A program made the translations under genes and the position numbers. This document shows positions 1 to 10,766 of a stretch of 64,000 bases of DNA, in pieces; within the stretch, counting starts at the first letter, position 1; the number at the start of each line of letters is the position of its first letter. Under the pieces are notes generated by a model. That model worked only from the letters and a program-made list of their open reading frames with translations, did not search any database and was not told the DNA's origin. The DNA comes from Ereboglobus luteus (GTDB lineage Bacteria > Verrucomicrobiota > Verrucomicrobiia > Opitutales > Opitutaceae): the NCBI RefSeq assembly GCF_003096195.1, contig NZ_CP023004.1, positions 2,584,501 to 2,648,500 on the forward strand. Direction: 5' to 3'.

Positions 1-289
1 AGTCGCGGGTGTTTGCCCATATCGTGTAAGTGCCGGCGGTGGTGATGCCGAAACCGGCAAGGGCGGTTCCGCCTGTGTTGGTGGCCTTGATGAATATTTC
101 CGTCGTGCCGTCCTGTCCGTCCATCACCTCCCATCCGCCGCATGCGCGAAAAGTCTCGGGTTCAAGCAGCACGGTGTTGCTCTTGCTTGCGGTCTCACCC
201 TTGAGCGTGGTTGATGTGGAAATGCCAAACAGCAAGGCGCAGAGTGCCATTGGCAAAAACATAAGGCGTTGGATTACTTGATGGTGCAT
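1..289 (-). CDS. Secreted protein, N-terminal fragment (runs off the left edge)
   Basis: An open frame runs from an ATG at 289 down to base 1 with no stop. It encodes a signal peptide (MHHQVIQRLMFLPMALCALL..., likely cleaved near residue 32) and then a module beginning NTVLLEPETF. This matches the start of the mature toroid protein at 56443-59892: both read LL-V/E-EPETF, then a Trp, then an AG..I...G.Y..W.(N/R)TR pattern. The module looks like a carbohydrate-binding-type beta domain (inference). A LacI-type operator lies about 108 bp upstream, as for the other toroid genes, so this is probably another member of that family. A second possible start is the internal ATG ten codons later. No Shine-Dalgarno sequence is seen. 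The catalytic part, if any, lies outside the window. Confidence 0.7.
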   Translation of the reverse strand, partial: MHHQVIQRLMFLPMALCALLFGISTSTTLKGETASKSNTVLLEPETFRACGGWEVMDGQDGTTEIFIKATNTGGTALAGFGITTAGTYTIWANTRD

Positions 290-390
290 GGCCGGGCGAT
301 GATTTGGATAGCCGGGGGAACGGGGCATAGGGCTCTTGAATAATTAACGACATACTGACTATTCATGCCCGGGTGAAAACATATTGGTAT

Positions 391-403
391 TTCAACCGTT
401 GAC
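391..403. promoter_or_regulatory. LacI-type operator, copy 1
   Basis: TTCAACCGTTGAC matches the shared palindrome GTCAAC-N-GTTGAC at 11 of 12 defined bases. Its centre is 108 bp before the start of the leftward gene at 289, close to the spacing of the other copies. Confidence 0.6.
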
Positions 404-545
404 TCATTGCCTTGTAACGCAGAGGCGGCCCGGGGCGAAACCATTGCGTTGATAAATATATGAGTGTTTTTGTTATGAACACGCAACGGCGGCAGTCATG
501 CGCGTGTTTGCTCGATTCAAACGCGGACGATTTCACGAAAATGAA

Positions 546-558
546 GTCAACGGTAAAC
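546..558. promoter_or_regulatory. LacI-type operator, copy 2 (degenerate half)
   Basis: GTCAACGGTAAAC has one perfect half-site and one half-site with two changes. It is the exact reverse complement of the copy at 37262-37274, which argues against chance. It lies 335 bp before the autotransporter start at 887, further than the other copies. Confidence 0.45.
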
Positions 559-886
559 CAGCGAGGTTATTGCGAGTAAACAACACTTCTTTTGGTATGC
601 GGACAGTCATTCACAACACGGCCCTGGATGCGTCCCCACTTATGTTTTTCCCCACAGCAGATTCTTTTTTGGCATGCGCCACCACACGGCCTCAATTACA
701 AGATGGCTGTCCCCGAAGTTATGGTTTGTCTTTCCCCTCCCATTCCGCCGGCGACGCCCCGTTCGCCAATGATATAAGAACTGATTAGACCCGAAGCGCA
801 ACAGACTGCGCGGCCGCCTGGCTGTGAGTGTAAATAATATCATATATAATAAATAAAACCGAAACCGGAATTCCCTCATTTATATT

Positions 887-3800
887 ATGCAAAGTCCCAA
901 AAACGAATTTCCCACGGCCAAATTATTCTTCTCGTGGCTATCCCTGATGCTGCTTGCCGGCGGCGGGCTCACGGGGCAGACGGTGGTGGAGGTTGAACGA
1001 AACCGATTCGAAGGCTCCCGCTTTCTTATTTCCGGCACCTATGCCATCAACGTCCACAACGGCGTCACCTACACCTATCAGAACAGCTCCTGGTTTGGTG
1101 ACACGAATGGCGGCGGCGCGCTTTTTGTGAACGGCGGCGTGTTCACCCTCGGTCCCGTGGACGGCGGCACGGGCAGGACTGTGTTCACCGGCAACATGGC
1201 CAGGCGCGGCGGCGCAATCACCATAACCGGCGGCGCCATCGCATCCCTCACCAACGTGCGTTTCGGCACGCTTTCCAATGCCAGCTCCGGCAATCGCACC
1301 ATCGGCGACCACGGCGGCGCCATCGACCTCGTCGCCAATAATAGCACACTTATTCTCCGCAACGCCGAATTCTATCGCAATGTTTCCGAACGCGGTGTGT
1401 CGCCCGGCAGCGCCGCGACCGGCGGCGGGTTCGGCGGTGCGATCTACATCCCCAACAGCGGCATTCTTGAAGTTCACGATTCCACTTTCGGCAGCCTTGC
1501 GCAGGCCGACCCGATGGACTTCTTCAGCACGGGCTGGACACCGGCGGTCAATGCCGCGGCGGGCACGGATCGCGGCACAGGCAATTGGGCCATCGACGGC
1601 CGCGGCGGCGCCATCGCATCCCAAGGCAACGTTGCCGCGCGCATTTCCATTTATAACACACAGTTCTACCACAACACGGCCGCCCGCGGCGCTCTCAACG
1701 CCAACGGCGACGGTGGCGCCATCGCATTGTCGGCCGGAACACAGCAAGCCACCATTGAGGACTCGCTCTTTTACGGCAACCGCTCGCGTGGCGGTTTGGG
1801 CGGCGGGGCCATTTACGCCGACAATCCCAACATTGTCGTGAGGCTCAAGGACACGGTTTTCACCAACAACATCGCCACCGGTAACGGCGGCGCGATTTAC
1901 CTGAGCGGCGGCACCGTTAATATTACCGCCACCAAGGATATCACTTACGAGGGCAATTACGCGGCGACTGGCGCCACCAACGCCACTCCCAGCGGGAGCA
2001 AGGGCGGCTTTATCTATATGAGCGGTGCTGCCATCACCAATATCGACATCGCCACAGGCGCGACTCTCACCATTGGCGGCAGCGCCAACTCCGCGCACGA
2101 CACCCTTGCCAGCAGCAACACCAATGTCGTCATCAATGTGAACTCCGGCGGCGACACAGGCACGCTCATTTTGCACGGCGCCAGCACCGATTACAGCGGC
2201 GCGTTGAACGTCCATGCGGGCAGTGTTTTGCTGGGCGGCACCGCCGCGCGTTTCACCGGGACGAGCCAAATCACAGTCAAGGCCGGTGCCATTTTCGGCG
2301 GCGTAGGGATTGCCAACAACGTCTCGGTGGAAAGCGGTGGCGTCTTCCAAGTAGGGCCATCCGGCGCGGACAACATGGGTTCCGGCGTTCTAGGTGTGAG
2401 CGGCACGCTGAAACTTTCCGGAGGCTCCATGATCACCGGTCGCGGTTCCCTTGGAACAGCCCTCGACGGAGTCAACGTCGTCGTGTTGGGTTCCGCCGCG
2501 GGCGACTGGGTGACTGCCGATGTGCAGGCCAACTCGACCCTTGCCATTACCGGAACTTACACAAGCTCACTCACCGGTGCAGGTGGGGTGGTTAAAACCG
2601 GGGCGGGCGAACTGCACATGGGGCGCACCGGCGGTTATACCGGCGGCACTCGGCTGGAGGAGGGACTCCTCAGTATTTCCACCGACACGGCTCTCGGCAC
2701 TGGCGCCGTCAGTATCACCGGCACGGACACAGGGTTGTATTTTAGGGTGGGTATGGATTTTGCCAACGCGCTGGATATTTCGGGCGGTGTCACACTGACG
2801 GCCGCTGTGGGCGACGTGTCCATGCAAGGCGCCATCACTGGAGCCGGCACCCTGATAAAAACCGGCGTGCGCGAGCTCATGCTCGGCACCAACGCCTCGG
2901 CTTTCACCGGTTCGGTAATCATCAATCAGGGCATTCTCTCCGGCGACATCAACGCAGCCTCCGCGGTGCGCCTTGAAAACTTCGCCACTTACGCGGGGAA
3001 TCTCGTTCGTTCGTCCGGACAATTGCTCGCTGGTTATGGCAGCATCAACGGCAATCTCACCCTCTCCGGTGGCAAACTCTCCTTCGATTTTCGTAACTGG
3101 GTGAGCGGTGGGAGCCTTGCCCCTGATCAGATTCATGTAACCGGCAATATTTCAAGCACCGGCAATAATCTTATCAACCTCGACAATATCGGCGCCCAAT
3201 CGGCTTACGCTCTCTTGGTTGGGGCGATCTTTCGGGGTTCGATTTCGCAAACTTTTCGGTGGCCACCGTCAACGGCGAGGCGCTGACCAACCGCTACGAT
3301 CCCCGTCTCTCGATTAGCACTTCGGGCACGGTTTTTGTTGTCAGTCCCGGCGTGCGCAACTTGCGCATGACGTGGGCGGGAAGCGACACCGGCGCGCCCA
3401 CAACGTGGGACGGCCAGGTTGGAAATTGGGGCGAGTCTTCGGGAGAGCGTTATTTCCGGGATGGCGACAGCGTGATTTTTGGCGCGACTTCGTCGGGTGT
3501 TATTTCCATCGACGCGGCGGGGGTGACGGTCGGGGATCTCTCCGTTGAGACGGCCGCGGGGCAGGCGCTCACTTTCGCGGGCGGCGGAATCACCGGCACG
3601 AATGCGGCGACCGATTCCGACCGGCATGTCGGCGGCGCGGACGGCTTGGTTTATCTTGGCGGCGGCTCGACCGCGGCGGTGACCAGCAAGCTCGTCAAGG
3701 CGGGCGAGGGCACACTTGTTTTTGATAATGACGCCAATGTTTTTATGGGAGGCATTGAAGTCCGGTCCGGCACCATTGCGTTCAGCGACGGCGGGCAGCT

Positions 3801-6800
3801 TGGCGGCGCGGGCATCAGCTTTACGAACAACGCGGCTTTGCGTGTCGATGCGACCACCGCGCTGGCGACCAATGTTTCCATCTCGGCTGACAAAACCGCG
3901 ACATTCGACACGCGCGAAAACTCGCTCGAATACAGCGGCACCTTGACCTCGGCGGCTTCATCAAAAATTGCCAAGGCGGGTTCCGGCGACTTGTGGATAA
4001 ACAACACAAACCAGGCCGCGCATCATGGCGCGACGGAAGTGCGGGAAGGGCGCTTGTTGTTGGCGGGCAACGCGAGCTGGGGCGATGGCGCCGTGACGGT
4101 TTCTCAAGGCGCGGGATTTGGCGGGCATGGCGTCGCGCAAAACGTGACATTGCTCGGCGGCGGCGCGCTGCACGCGGGCACGCCCGATGCCTTGGTCGCG
4201 GAGCGACTGACCGTCTCCTCGGCGCTCACCCTTAACGCGGGCTCGTTGGTCAATTTCAGCATTATCTCCGGCGCCGCGAATCCGCTTGCCAGCGTGAACT
4301 CGTCATTGATGGCCGGGAGTGTGAATATCGTCGGCGGAGGCGTGTCCGATATCACCATCGATTTGGACCGGCTCGTGAACGGCGTCTTTAATTTGGGCAA
4401 TGCCTCGACGCTGACCGGGGCAAAGATCACGTATTTCGGGCAGGAACTGGGAGAGCGCCAAAAGATCACCTATGAATCGACCGCGGCTTCCGGCACGCTC
4501 TTGATCAAAATAGACATGCCGGACAACCAGGTCATGCAATGGACGGGCGCGGTGAATGGCAATTGGAACATCAATACGCGCAACTGGCAGATCGCGGGCA
4601 GCGGTTCCGCGTATTCTTTTGGCGATGGCGACAAGCTTGTTTTCGATGGCGTGGCCGATGCCGGAAATCCCGACAATCGCACGATCACGATCGCCGGCAG
4701 GCGCATGACGCTGTCGGACATGGTGGTCACGGGAACCGCGGATTATGTTTTCCGTGGTGATGCCCAGATCATCACCGACGCGAGCTCGGCGACATCCAAC
4801 ATCTCCGGCAGCGCCCAGGGAAAATTGGTCAAGGAGGGCGAGGGCACGGTGTCCTTTGAAAATGTTGGAAACGAATTCAAGGGTGGCGTCGAGGTGAAGG
4901 GCGGCGCGGTGGCGTTTACCAAGGCGGAGCAGTTGAACACGGGCGGCGCGGGGATCGTGCTCGATTCCGGCACGCTGCGGGCCGCCGACGAGCTGATCGT
5001 GTTGTCCGAGGCAATTAACATCGCATCCGGAAAATCCGGCGCGTTTGACACGGACGGGCACACCGTTCGCTACACGGGTGTGTTTGCCCCGGCATCGAGC
5101 GGCACGTTTGTGAAAACAGGTGCCGGTGTTTTTGAAATGATGGGCGACAACTCAGGATACAACGGATCCCTGCTGGTCGCCGGAGGCGATTTGCTGTTGC
5201 GCAATGAGGCGATGACGTTGTCACGACTCGGAGGCACCGTGCGTGTGACCGACGGGGGCACTTTTGGCGGCGAAGGCGAGGTTCTTGGCAGTGTGACCGT
5301 GGGGCGGGGCGGGGCGCTGAGAATCGGCGCCGCGGTGACCGGGGCCGAACAACTTTCAGTGGCCGATTTGCGCATGGAAAACGGCTCGATGATTTATGGC
5401 GGCGGCATCCTTGCCGGTAGCATGAAAATCGGCGCCGCCGAGGGGGATTTGATTACGCTGACCAACATCACCGCCAAGCCGGTGACCATCACCGCGGCGA
5501 CCGGCGGCGATGGAACACTTGTGAAGGCGGGCGGCGGATTGCTCACGCTTTCGGGCACCGCGACGATGGGGCACAAGCAGACGCGCATCGAGGGCGGCAT
5601 CGTGTATGTCCGCGACATTGATCCGTCGGAGATTTCCTCGCTCGTGCATTCCTTTGACCTTGCGGGCGGCTGGCTGGACCTGGCCGATGTGCGCGACTTT
5701 GGCGATGTGCCGTATGACCAGTGGACCAACTTGACGCTCAGCGGAAACGCGGGCGGTGTCATTGGTTATGGCGACGCGATCACGCTGCGCGAGGGCGATG
5801 TGGGCTTCCAGATCGGCGGCTCGGGCACGGGAGTCGGCGTGTTTGTCGTGGTGGACGCCGGCACCGGCACGGCCACGCTCAGCGGCAGCAGCAATTATGT
5901 CGGCTACACCCGGGTGGACAGTGGCGTGCTCGCCGTCAGCAATGATTTTAACCTGGGCAACACCGACACGAGCATCGCCGCTCCCCGCGATGTCATTCTC
6001 AACGGCGGAAACTTGCTCGCGGCCGGCGGCTTCACCAGCGAGCGCAAGATCGAGATGCGCCAGGCAGGCTCGGTCATCGTGAACAGCGGCACCGCCTCGT
6101 TGCTAGCCCTCTCCGGAACGGGCGACTTTACAAAGGAGGGGAAGGGCACGCTTTTCCTCACGCTGCCCGGTAATGAAACCAGCACTCACACTGGCGCAAA
6201 GACTGTTGTCGCCGGTGTCCTCCAGGGCCGCGCCAATGTGTTGACCGGCCTCATCACCAACAGCGGCACGGTGGCCCTTTACGCCTCCGAGGATGATTAT
6301 CCAACCGGTGTGTTCACCGGCACCATCAGCGGCGGCGCGTTTGCAAAGGCCGGCGACGGCATCGCCGATATCGGTTCCACCGCCGCGTTTATCGGACTCT
6401 CTTCCGTGCGCGTGGAGGACGGCGTTCTTACCAGCACAAGCCGGCCGTTGGTAATCTCGGCCGCGGCATCCGTTGACATTGGAGATCGAGGCACGTTCAG
6501 CTTTCCCAAGGGCGGGGTGTTGACGACGCCGCTGGTTCGCAATCAAGGCATGATACGCGTCGGCTTTGGGGCGGGCGGAAGTGTCCCCAACGAAAAACTG
6601 ACCATCAACGGCGATTACCATGGCGGCGCATCCAACGACGCTCCCGGTTATCTCACACTCGGCCTCGGATCTGTCGTGGGCGGGCAGGTGATCGACGCCG
6701 ACACGCTTTACATCACCGGTTCGGCGACCGGCAAAACGCATGTGACTTTTGTGCGCCAGACCGGGAACGATCCCTTTGCGGACAATCTCGCGGGCCAGGC

Positions 6801-7890
6801 CGATTCGCTTCCGCTCAATGTGATTCGAGTGGAGGGCGGCGGCGGCGAGTTTCTCCAAAGCGGACGCCTCACCTATGGCGTAAAAGATTACGTGCTCACT
6901 TACGAGCCGGACACCGGCACGAGCCACTGGCGCATTTCAACCGCCTCCGAGATTCCGGCGATCGTGGCGGTTGACGCCGCGCTTATGCTTGCCAACCACG
7001 CCTCGTTTGGAGGTCTTTCCCAGCGCCTTGAATCGATGGGATTGCTCGACGGTTACAAGGGACGGCAAGGGTTCGATTTCTGGGTCAACGGCATTTATCG
7101 CCGCGACAAATTCTCGGACACGATTTATGACGGCGCGACCGCCAACACCTACGGATGGCAGGCCGGTGTGGATTACACCGATGCCAACCGCACGTTTGCG
7201 CTCGGCGTTTTCTTTGAGCAGATCACCTCGGACACCGACATGCCCTACGCCACCGACACCAAGTCGGATACCGACGGGTTTGGCGCCTATATCACCTACC
7301 GTCCGTCCAAGTGGTTCTTTAATCTCCTCATTCGTTTGAGCAAGGGCACCTACGATATAAACATTCCCAACACGCCCCAATTCGGCACCGACACCGGCAG
7401 CGCGGGTATTTCCGTCGAGGTCGCGCGCTATTATGAATTTGGCAACGGCTGGTTGGTGGAACCGCAAGTTCAATTCCTGTGGAGCCGTTCCAATGTGGAC
7501 AACACGAAGGACAGCGTGCCCGTGTCCGGCATCGAAGATCCCCTCACCAACTACGGGCGCGAATATCGTGTGAGCGCGATCGATTACAGCTCGTTGCGCG
7601 CCAGCGTCATGGTCAGCCGACGCTTCGTCACCGGTAATAATTGGGAGCTCCGGCCCTATGCCCGCGCCTCGTTTGCCAATGAGTTTGGCGGCGATACTGA
7701 CATGACGGTATATACAATCGGCGAGACTATAAAATATAAGAACTCGCTCGGCGGAACCTACGGCACGCTCAGCGGTGGCGCGACTGTGCGCATTCACGAC
7801 CGTTTCGATATATGGACTGATCTGGCCTGGTATTGCGCCGGCAAGATCGACGGGTTCAGCGTCAACTTCGGCGCGGGCTATCGTTTTTGA
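887..7890 (+). CDS. Pmp-like autotransporter, about 2334 aa, frameshift near 3221
   Basis: Two overlapping frames (887-3286 and 3259-7890) together form one autotransporter. The first ends out of frame after ...QSAYALLVG. Adding one G to the G4 run at 3221-3224 joins it smoothly into the second as VGGDLSGFDFANFSV. The product has a signal peptide (cleavage near GLTGQ). The passenger's first part carries repeated GGAI and FxxN motifs (FTGN, FYRN, FYHN, FYGN, FTNN), the signature of chlamydial polymorphic membrane proteins. After this come many autotransporter-type beta-strand repeats (GxLVKxGxGTL). The last ~300 residues form a beta-barrel domain ending in Phe (NFGAGYRF). It should display a long beta-helix on the cell surface. 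It is the first gene of an operon with the TonB receptor (12 bp downstream) and the giant protein. Confidence 0.85.
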
Positions 7891-7902
7891 TAAAACGCGG
7901 GC

Positions 7903-10761
7903 ATGCCGAAAAAATTATCCAAAACACATGCAGTCATGAAAAACCTTTTTATGAAAACCCCGAATGATATTGTTCGCGCCGCCTTGGCGGGTTTGCTGCC
8001 GTTTGCGGCGGTCGTTCCCCTTTTCGGACAGGCGGTAACCTCCCCCGTGAACGACGCGCCACCAAACCCGACGGTGCCCGTCATCACAGGCACGGTCAAC
8101 CCGGTGGCGGATGACCAGGAGGGCGAGGAAGTCGTCACTCTCGAAGAATTCACCGTTAGGGCCAGCAAGGATGCGTCCTACATCGGCGCGACCGCCACCG
8201 CCGGCGCCCGCGTGGTGGCCGATATCCTAGAATTGCCCTTTTCCATTCAGGTGCTTTCCAAGGACTTTATCGACGATTTCCAGCTTCTCGACTTTGAGGA
8301 CCAGGCCGCTTACATCGGCGGCATGACGCCCGGAGATCCCGCCACCGGTGCTCCGTCAAACAGCCTGCGCGGTTATGCCGTGCCCGTTTTCCGCAATGGT
8401 TTTCGACGCACCCAGCGCCCGGAGTCCAACAGCATCCGGCAGACCGAGGTCATTCGCGGTCCTCAGTCCGCCCTCTTCGGTCGCACCTCGCCCGGCGGCG
8501 TGGTCAACATGCTTTCCAAGCAGCCCCTGACCAAGTTTAAGACCGGCGCCACGGGCATCTACGGTTCCTACAACAATCGCCGCGCCAGCGCCTACGTGAC
8601 CGGCCCGCTCATTCGCGGCAAACTCTTCTACCGCGTCGACACCGAGTATTACGATATGGAGCGCAACACCGACTATTGGTTCGACCGCACTTTTAATATT
8701 TCGGGTTCCGTCATCTATAAGTTTACGCCCAACACCGCGCTTTCCGCCGAGTTTGAGCACTCCAAGAAATTCATGAACGACTCGACTGTCGGCAGCTACT
8801 TTATCGACCGCACCGATGATCCGAACTACGAGCAGTTTTTGGCCGATCCGTTCAACGCCGCCTACCAGAATACTGAATACGGCAAAACGTATTGGCGCCG
8901 CGTGGCCTTGAGCGAGTATGGCGACGACGATGTGCGCGACAGGCTCATGTCATTTAACGCCGCCGGAAGCGAACGCCGGACCAAGCGTGAAAACGACTCC
9001 TTTTATCTGAAACTCGAGCACCGGTTCGCATCCGATGTTTCCATGCGCGTCAATTTCGGTTACTCCGAGCGCGATTTTACCCGGGATTCCCTTTCGTCCC
9101 TTTCCACATGGGATCCCGACTGGCAGGCCGGTTATAATGCCTCCTATGTTCCCGCCAGCGAGCATCCCCACGGAAACTGGGGACTTCAGAGCGGGAAGTG
9201 GACGCAGAATGACAATAACACCGCCGCCTATCCCGGACGCCGCGCGCAGGCGCTTCATTACGAATACGACTACAAGGAATACGGTTTCCAAATCGACTTC
9301 ACCAAGAACTGGCGCACCGCAATCCGGCAAAGCTCGCTGCTCACATTCGATTACTTCCGTGAAAAAAGCAGCTTCCGTGAATGGTATTTGCGCGGCGATC
9401 CCACGGCAACCACCGGCAGAAACAGCGCCCTGCGCGCCGCCATCGCGACCATGCTTGGGTATCCCTCCGCGGCACAGTTGCCAAATGAGATATGGAGCGC
9501 ATACATCTCGCCCGATCCCTTTCATCTTGATGCCGCGATTCCCCTGCCCGGCGGACGCACCATCTCGGCCAAGGACCTTTATTCGCTCACGCCCTCATTC
9601 GACAACGCCACCTATCCTTGGGCGCCGCGCAACGGTTACGATGACGTCGCCCGCTTGTATAGCAATATTTACGACATGGACCGCCTCACCTACGGCGCTC
9701 TTCTCAGCCATCAAGTTTCGCTTTTTAGTGATCGTGTTTACATGATCGGCACCATTCGGCAGGACTTCTCCGAGGTCGAGCGCAAGATCCCCTTCGACTG
9801 GGTGCTTTCCGAGCACGCGAAAGCCCAGGCGCTGCATCCGAATGTCGATCTGGGCAATCCCATAGACATGAGCAATCCCGCAGTCGCCCAGATTGTAAAA
9901 GTCGGGCGTGAAAACACAGGCAACACTCGCGCCATGTCCTACAGTGCCGGTATCTCCTACTCTGTCCTCAAGGACAAAAAACTCGTGGCCTATGTGAGCT
10001 ACGGAAAATCCTTCGATCCTGCCATGCAGGTGGATCCCTTCAAGGGGACTATTTTTGGCAACCGCACGGCCAAGGGTGTGGACGCCGGCATCAAGGGCGT
10101 TCTTCGCGCATCCGGCGGCGCCGTGTTTCAATACGAGGTCGCCGTTTATAAGATCAAAGAGGAAAACGCCGCCGTGCAAAATCCGCTGTGGGAGGACAAC
10201 TCCAACCTGGCCAGCGAGGTGGATGATCTTTCGGATCTGCCCGACTACTATGTTCCCGTGACGAGCAAGGGGCAGGGCATGTCCATCGACATCAAGGGTG
10301 ACAATGTCTTCATTCGCGGCCTGGCCTTGAACGGCAAGATCGACTGGCTCGACAAAACCTACGATACCTATCCCGGCCGCGACGATCCCGAACAGCCCGA
10401 ATATCGTGTGGGCGGTCGTTTCACCAACACTCCGGTGCGTTCAGTGGGCGCGGGCGCATCCTACAAGTTTCAATCAGGTTTGTTGAAAGGGCTGAAGCTC
10501 GGCATGTCCCACACCTACACGCCCCGGCGCCTGATGGCTTATTTTGATCCCGCCACGAGCAGTGTGCTCGCGCAGGACGAGCGCTGGCTTCCCCGCCAGA
10601 GCCTCTGGCACGGGTTCATCAGCTATCCCCGGCGTTTTGCGAAGCGTCTGGTGATTTTCCAAGTGAACGTGGTGAACATTTTCGACGACATGACCATCAC
10701 CCCCGGCAGCTACATGCCCAATGGTCGTGAGGTCCGCGGCACGATAACCCTTGAATTTTGA
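7903..10761 (+). CDS. TonB-dependent outer-membrane receptor
   Basis: The 952-aa protein has a signal peptide ending at LFGQA and an N-terminal acidic stretch (EEVVTLEEFTVRAS) that is probably the TonB box region. A plug domain follows with the typical EVIRGPQSALFGRTSPGG motif, and then a long beta-barrel ending in ITLEF with terminal Phe. It imports a ligand, plausibly an oligosaccharide given the neighbours, using TonB energy. No SusD-like partner is encoded nearby, so it is not a Bacteroidota SusCD pair. In-frame ATGs at 7936 and 7951 give shorter forms; the last gives the cleanest signal peptide. It sits 12 bp after the autotransporter and 5 bp before the giant protein, so the three are almost surely co-transcribed. 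Confidence 0.92.
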   Translation: MPKKLSKTHAVMKNLFMKTPNDIVRAALAGLLPFAAVVPLFGQAVTSPVNDAPPNPTVPVITGTVNPVADDQEGEEVVTLEEFTVRASKDASYIGATATAGARVVADILELPFSIQVLSKDFIDDFQLLDFEDQAAYIGGMTPGDPATGAPSNSLRGYAVPVFRNGFRRTQRPESNSIRQTEVIRGPQSALFGRTSPGGVVNMLSKQPLTKFKTGATGIYGSYNNRRASAYVTGPLIRGKLFYRVDTEYYDMERNTDYWFDRTFNISGSVIYKFTPNTALSAEFEHSKKFMNDSTVGSYFIDRTDDPNYEQFLADPFNAAYQNTEYGKTYWRRVALSEYGDDDVRDRLMSFNAAGSERRTKRENDSFYLKLEHRFASDVSMRVNFGYSERDFTRDSLSSLSTWDPDWQAGYNASYVPASEHPHGNWGLQSGKWTQNDNNTAAYPGRRAQALHYEYDYKEYGFQIDFTKNWRTAIRQSSLLTFDYFREKSSFREWYLRGDPTATTGRNSALRAAIATMLGYPSAAQLPNEIWSAYISPDPFHLDAAIPLPGGRTISAKDLYSLTPSFDNATYPWAPRNGYDDVARLYSNIYDMDRLTYGALLSHQVSLFSDRVYMIGTIRQDFSEVERKIPFDWVLSEHAKAQALHPNVDLGNPIDMSNPAVAQIVKVGRENTGNTRAMSYSAGISYSVLKDKKLVAYVSYGKSFDPAMQVDPFKGTIFGNRTAKGVDAGIKGVLRASGGAVFQYEVAVYKIKEENAAVQNPLWEDNSNLASEVDDLSDLPDYYVPVTSKGQGMSIDIKGDNVFIRGLALNGKIDWLDKTYDTYPGRDDPEQPEYRVGGRFTNTPVRSVGAGASYKFQSGLLKGLKLGMSHTYTPRRLMAYFDPATSSVLAQDERWLPRQSLWHGFISYPRRFAKRLVIFQVNVVNIFDDMTITPGSYMPNGREVRGTITLEF

Positions 10762-10766
10762 GCTCC

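Larger units (their letters stand above)
290..886. other. Divergent intergenic region with two operator-like sites
   Basis: About 600 bp separate the leftward gene starting at 289 from the rightward gene starting at 887. Short open frames here have no signal peptide, no recognisable motif and no coding character, so I call no gene. Two operator-like palindromes lie within it (391-403 and 546-558). An AT-rich patch at 831-860 contains TATAAT at 845-850, which could serve as a -10 box for the gene at 887, but I see no good -35 box 17 bp upstream. Confidence 0.6.

Noticed and set aside
498-788. Short open frames in the 290-886 region
   Set aside because: No signal peptide, no motif, odd composition; the region looks regulatory.
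845-850. TATAAT as a firm -10 box for the autotransporter operon
   Set aside because: No matching -35 box; kept only as a note in the intergenic entry.
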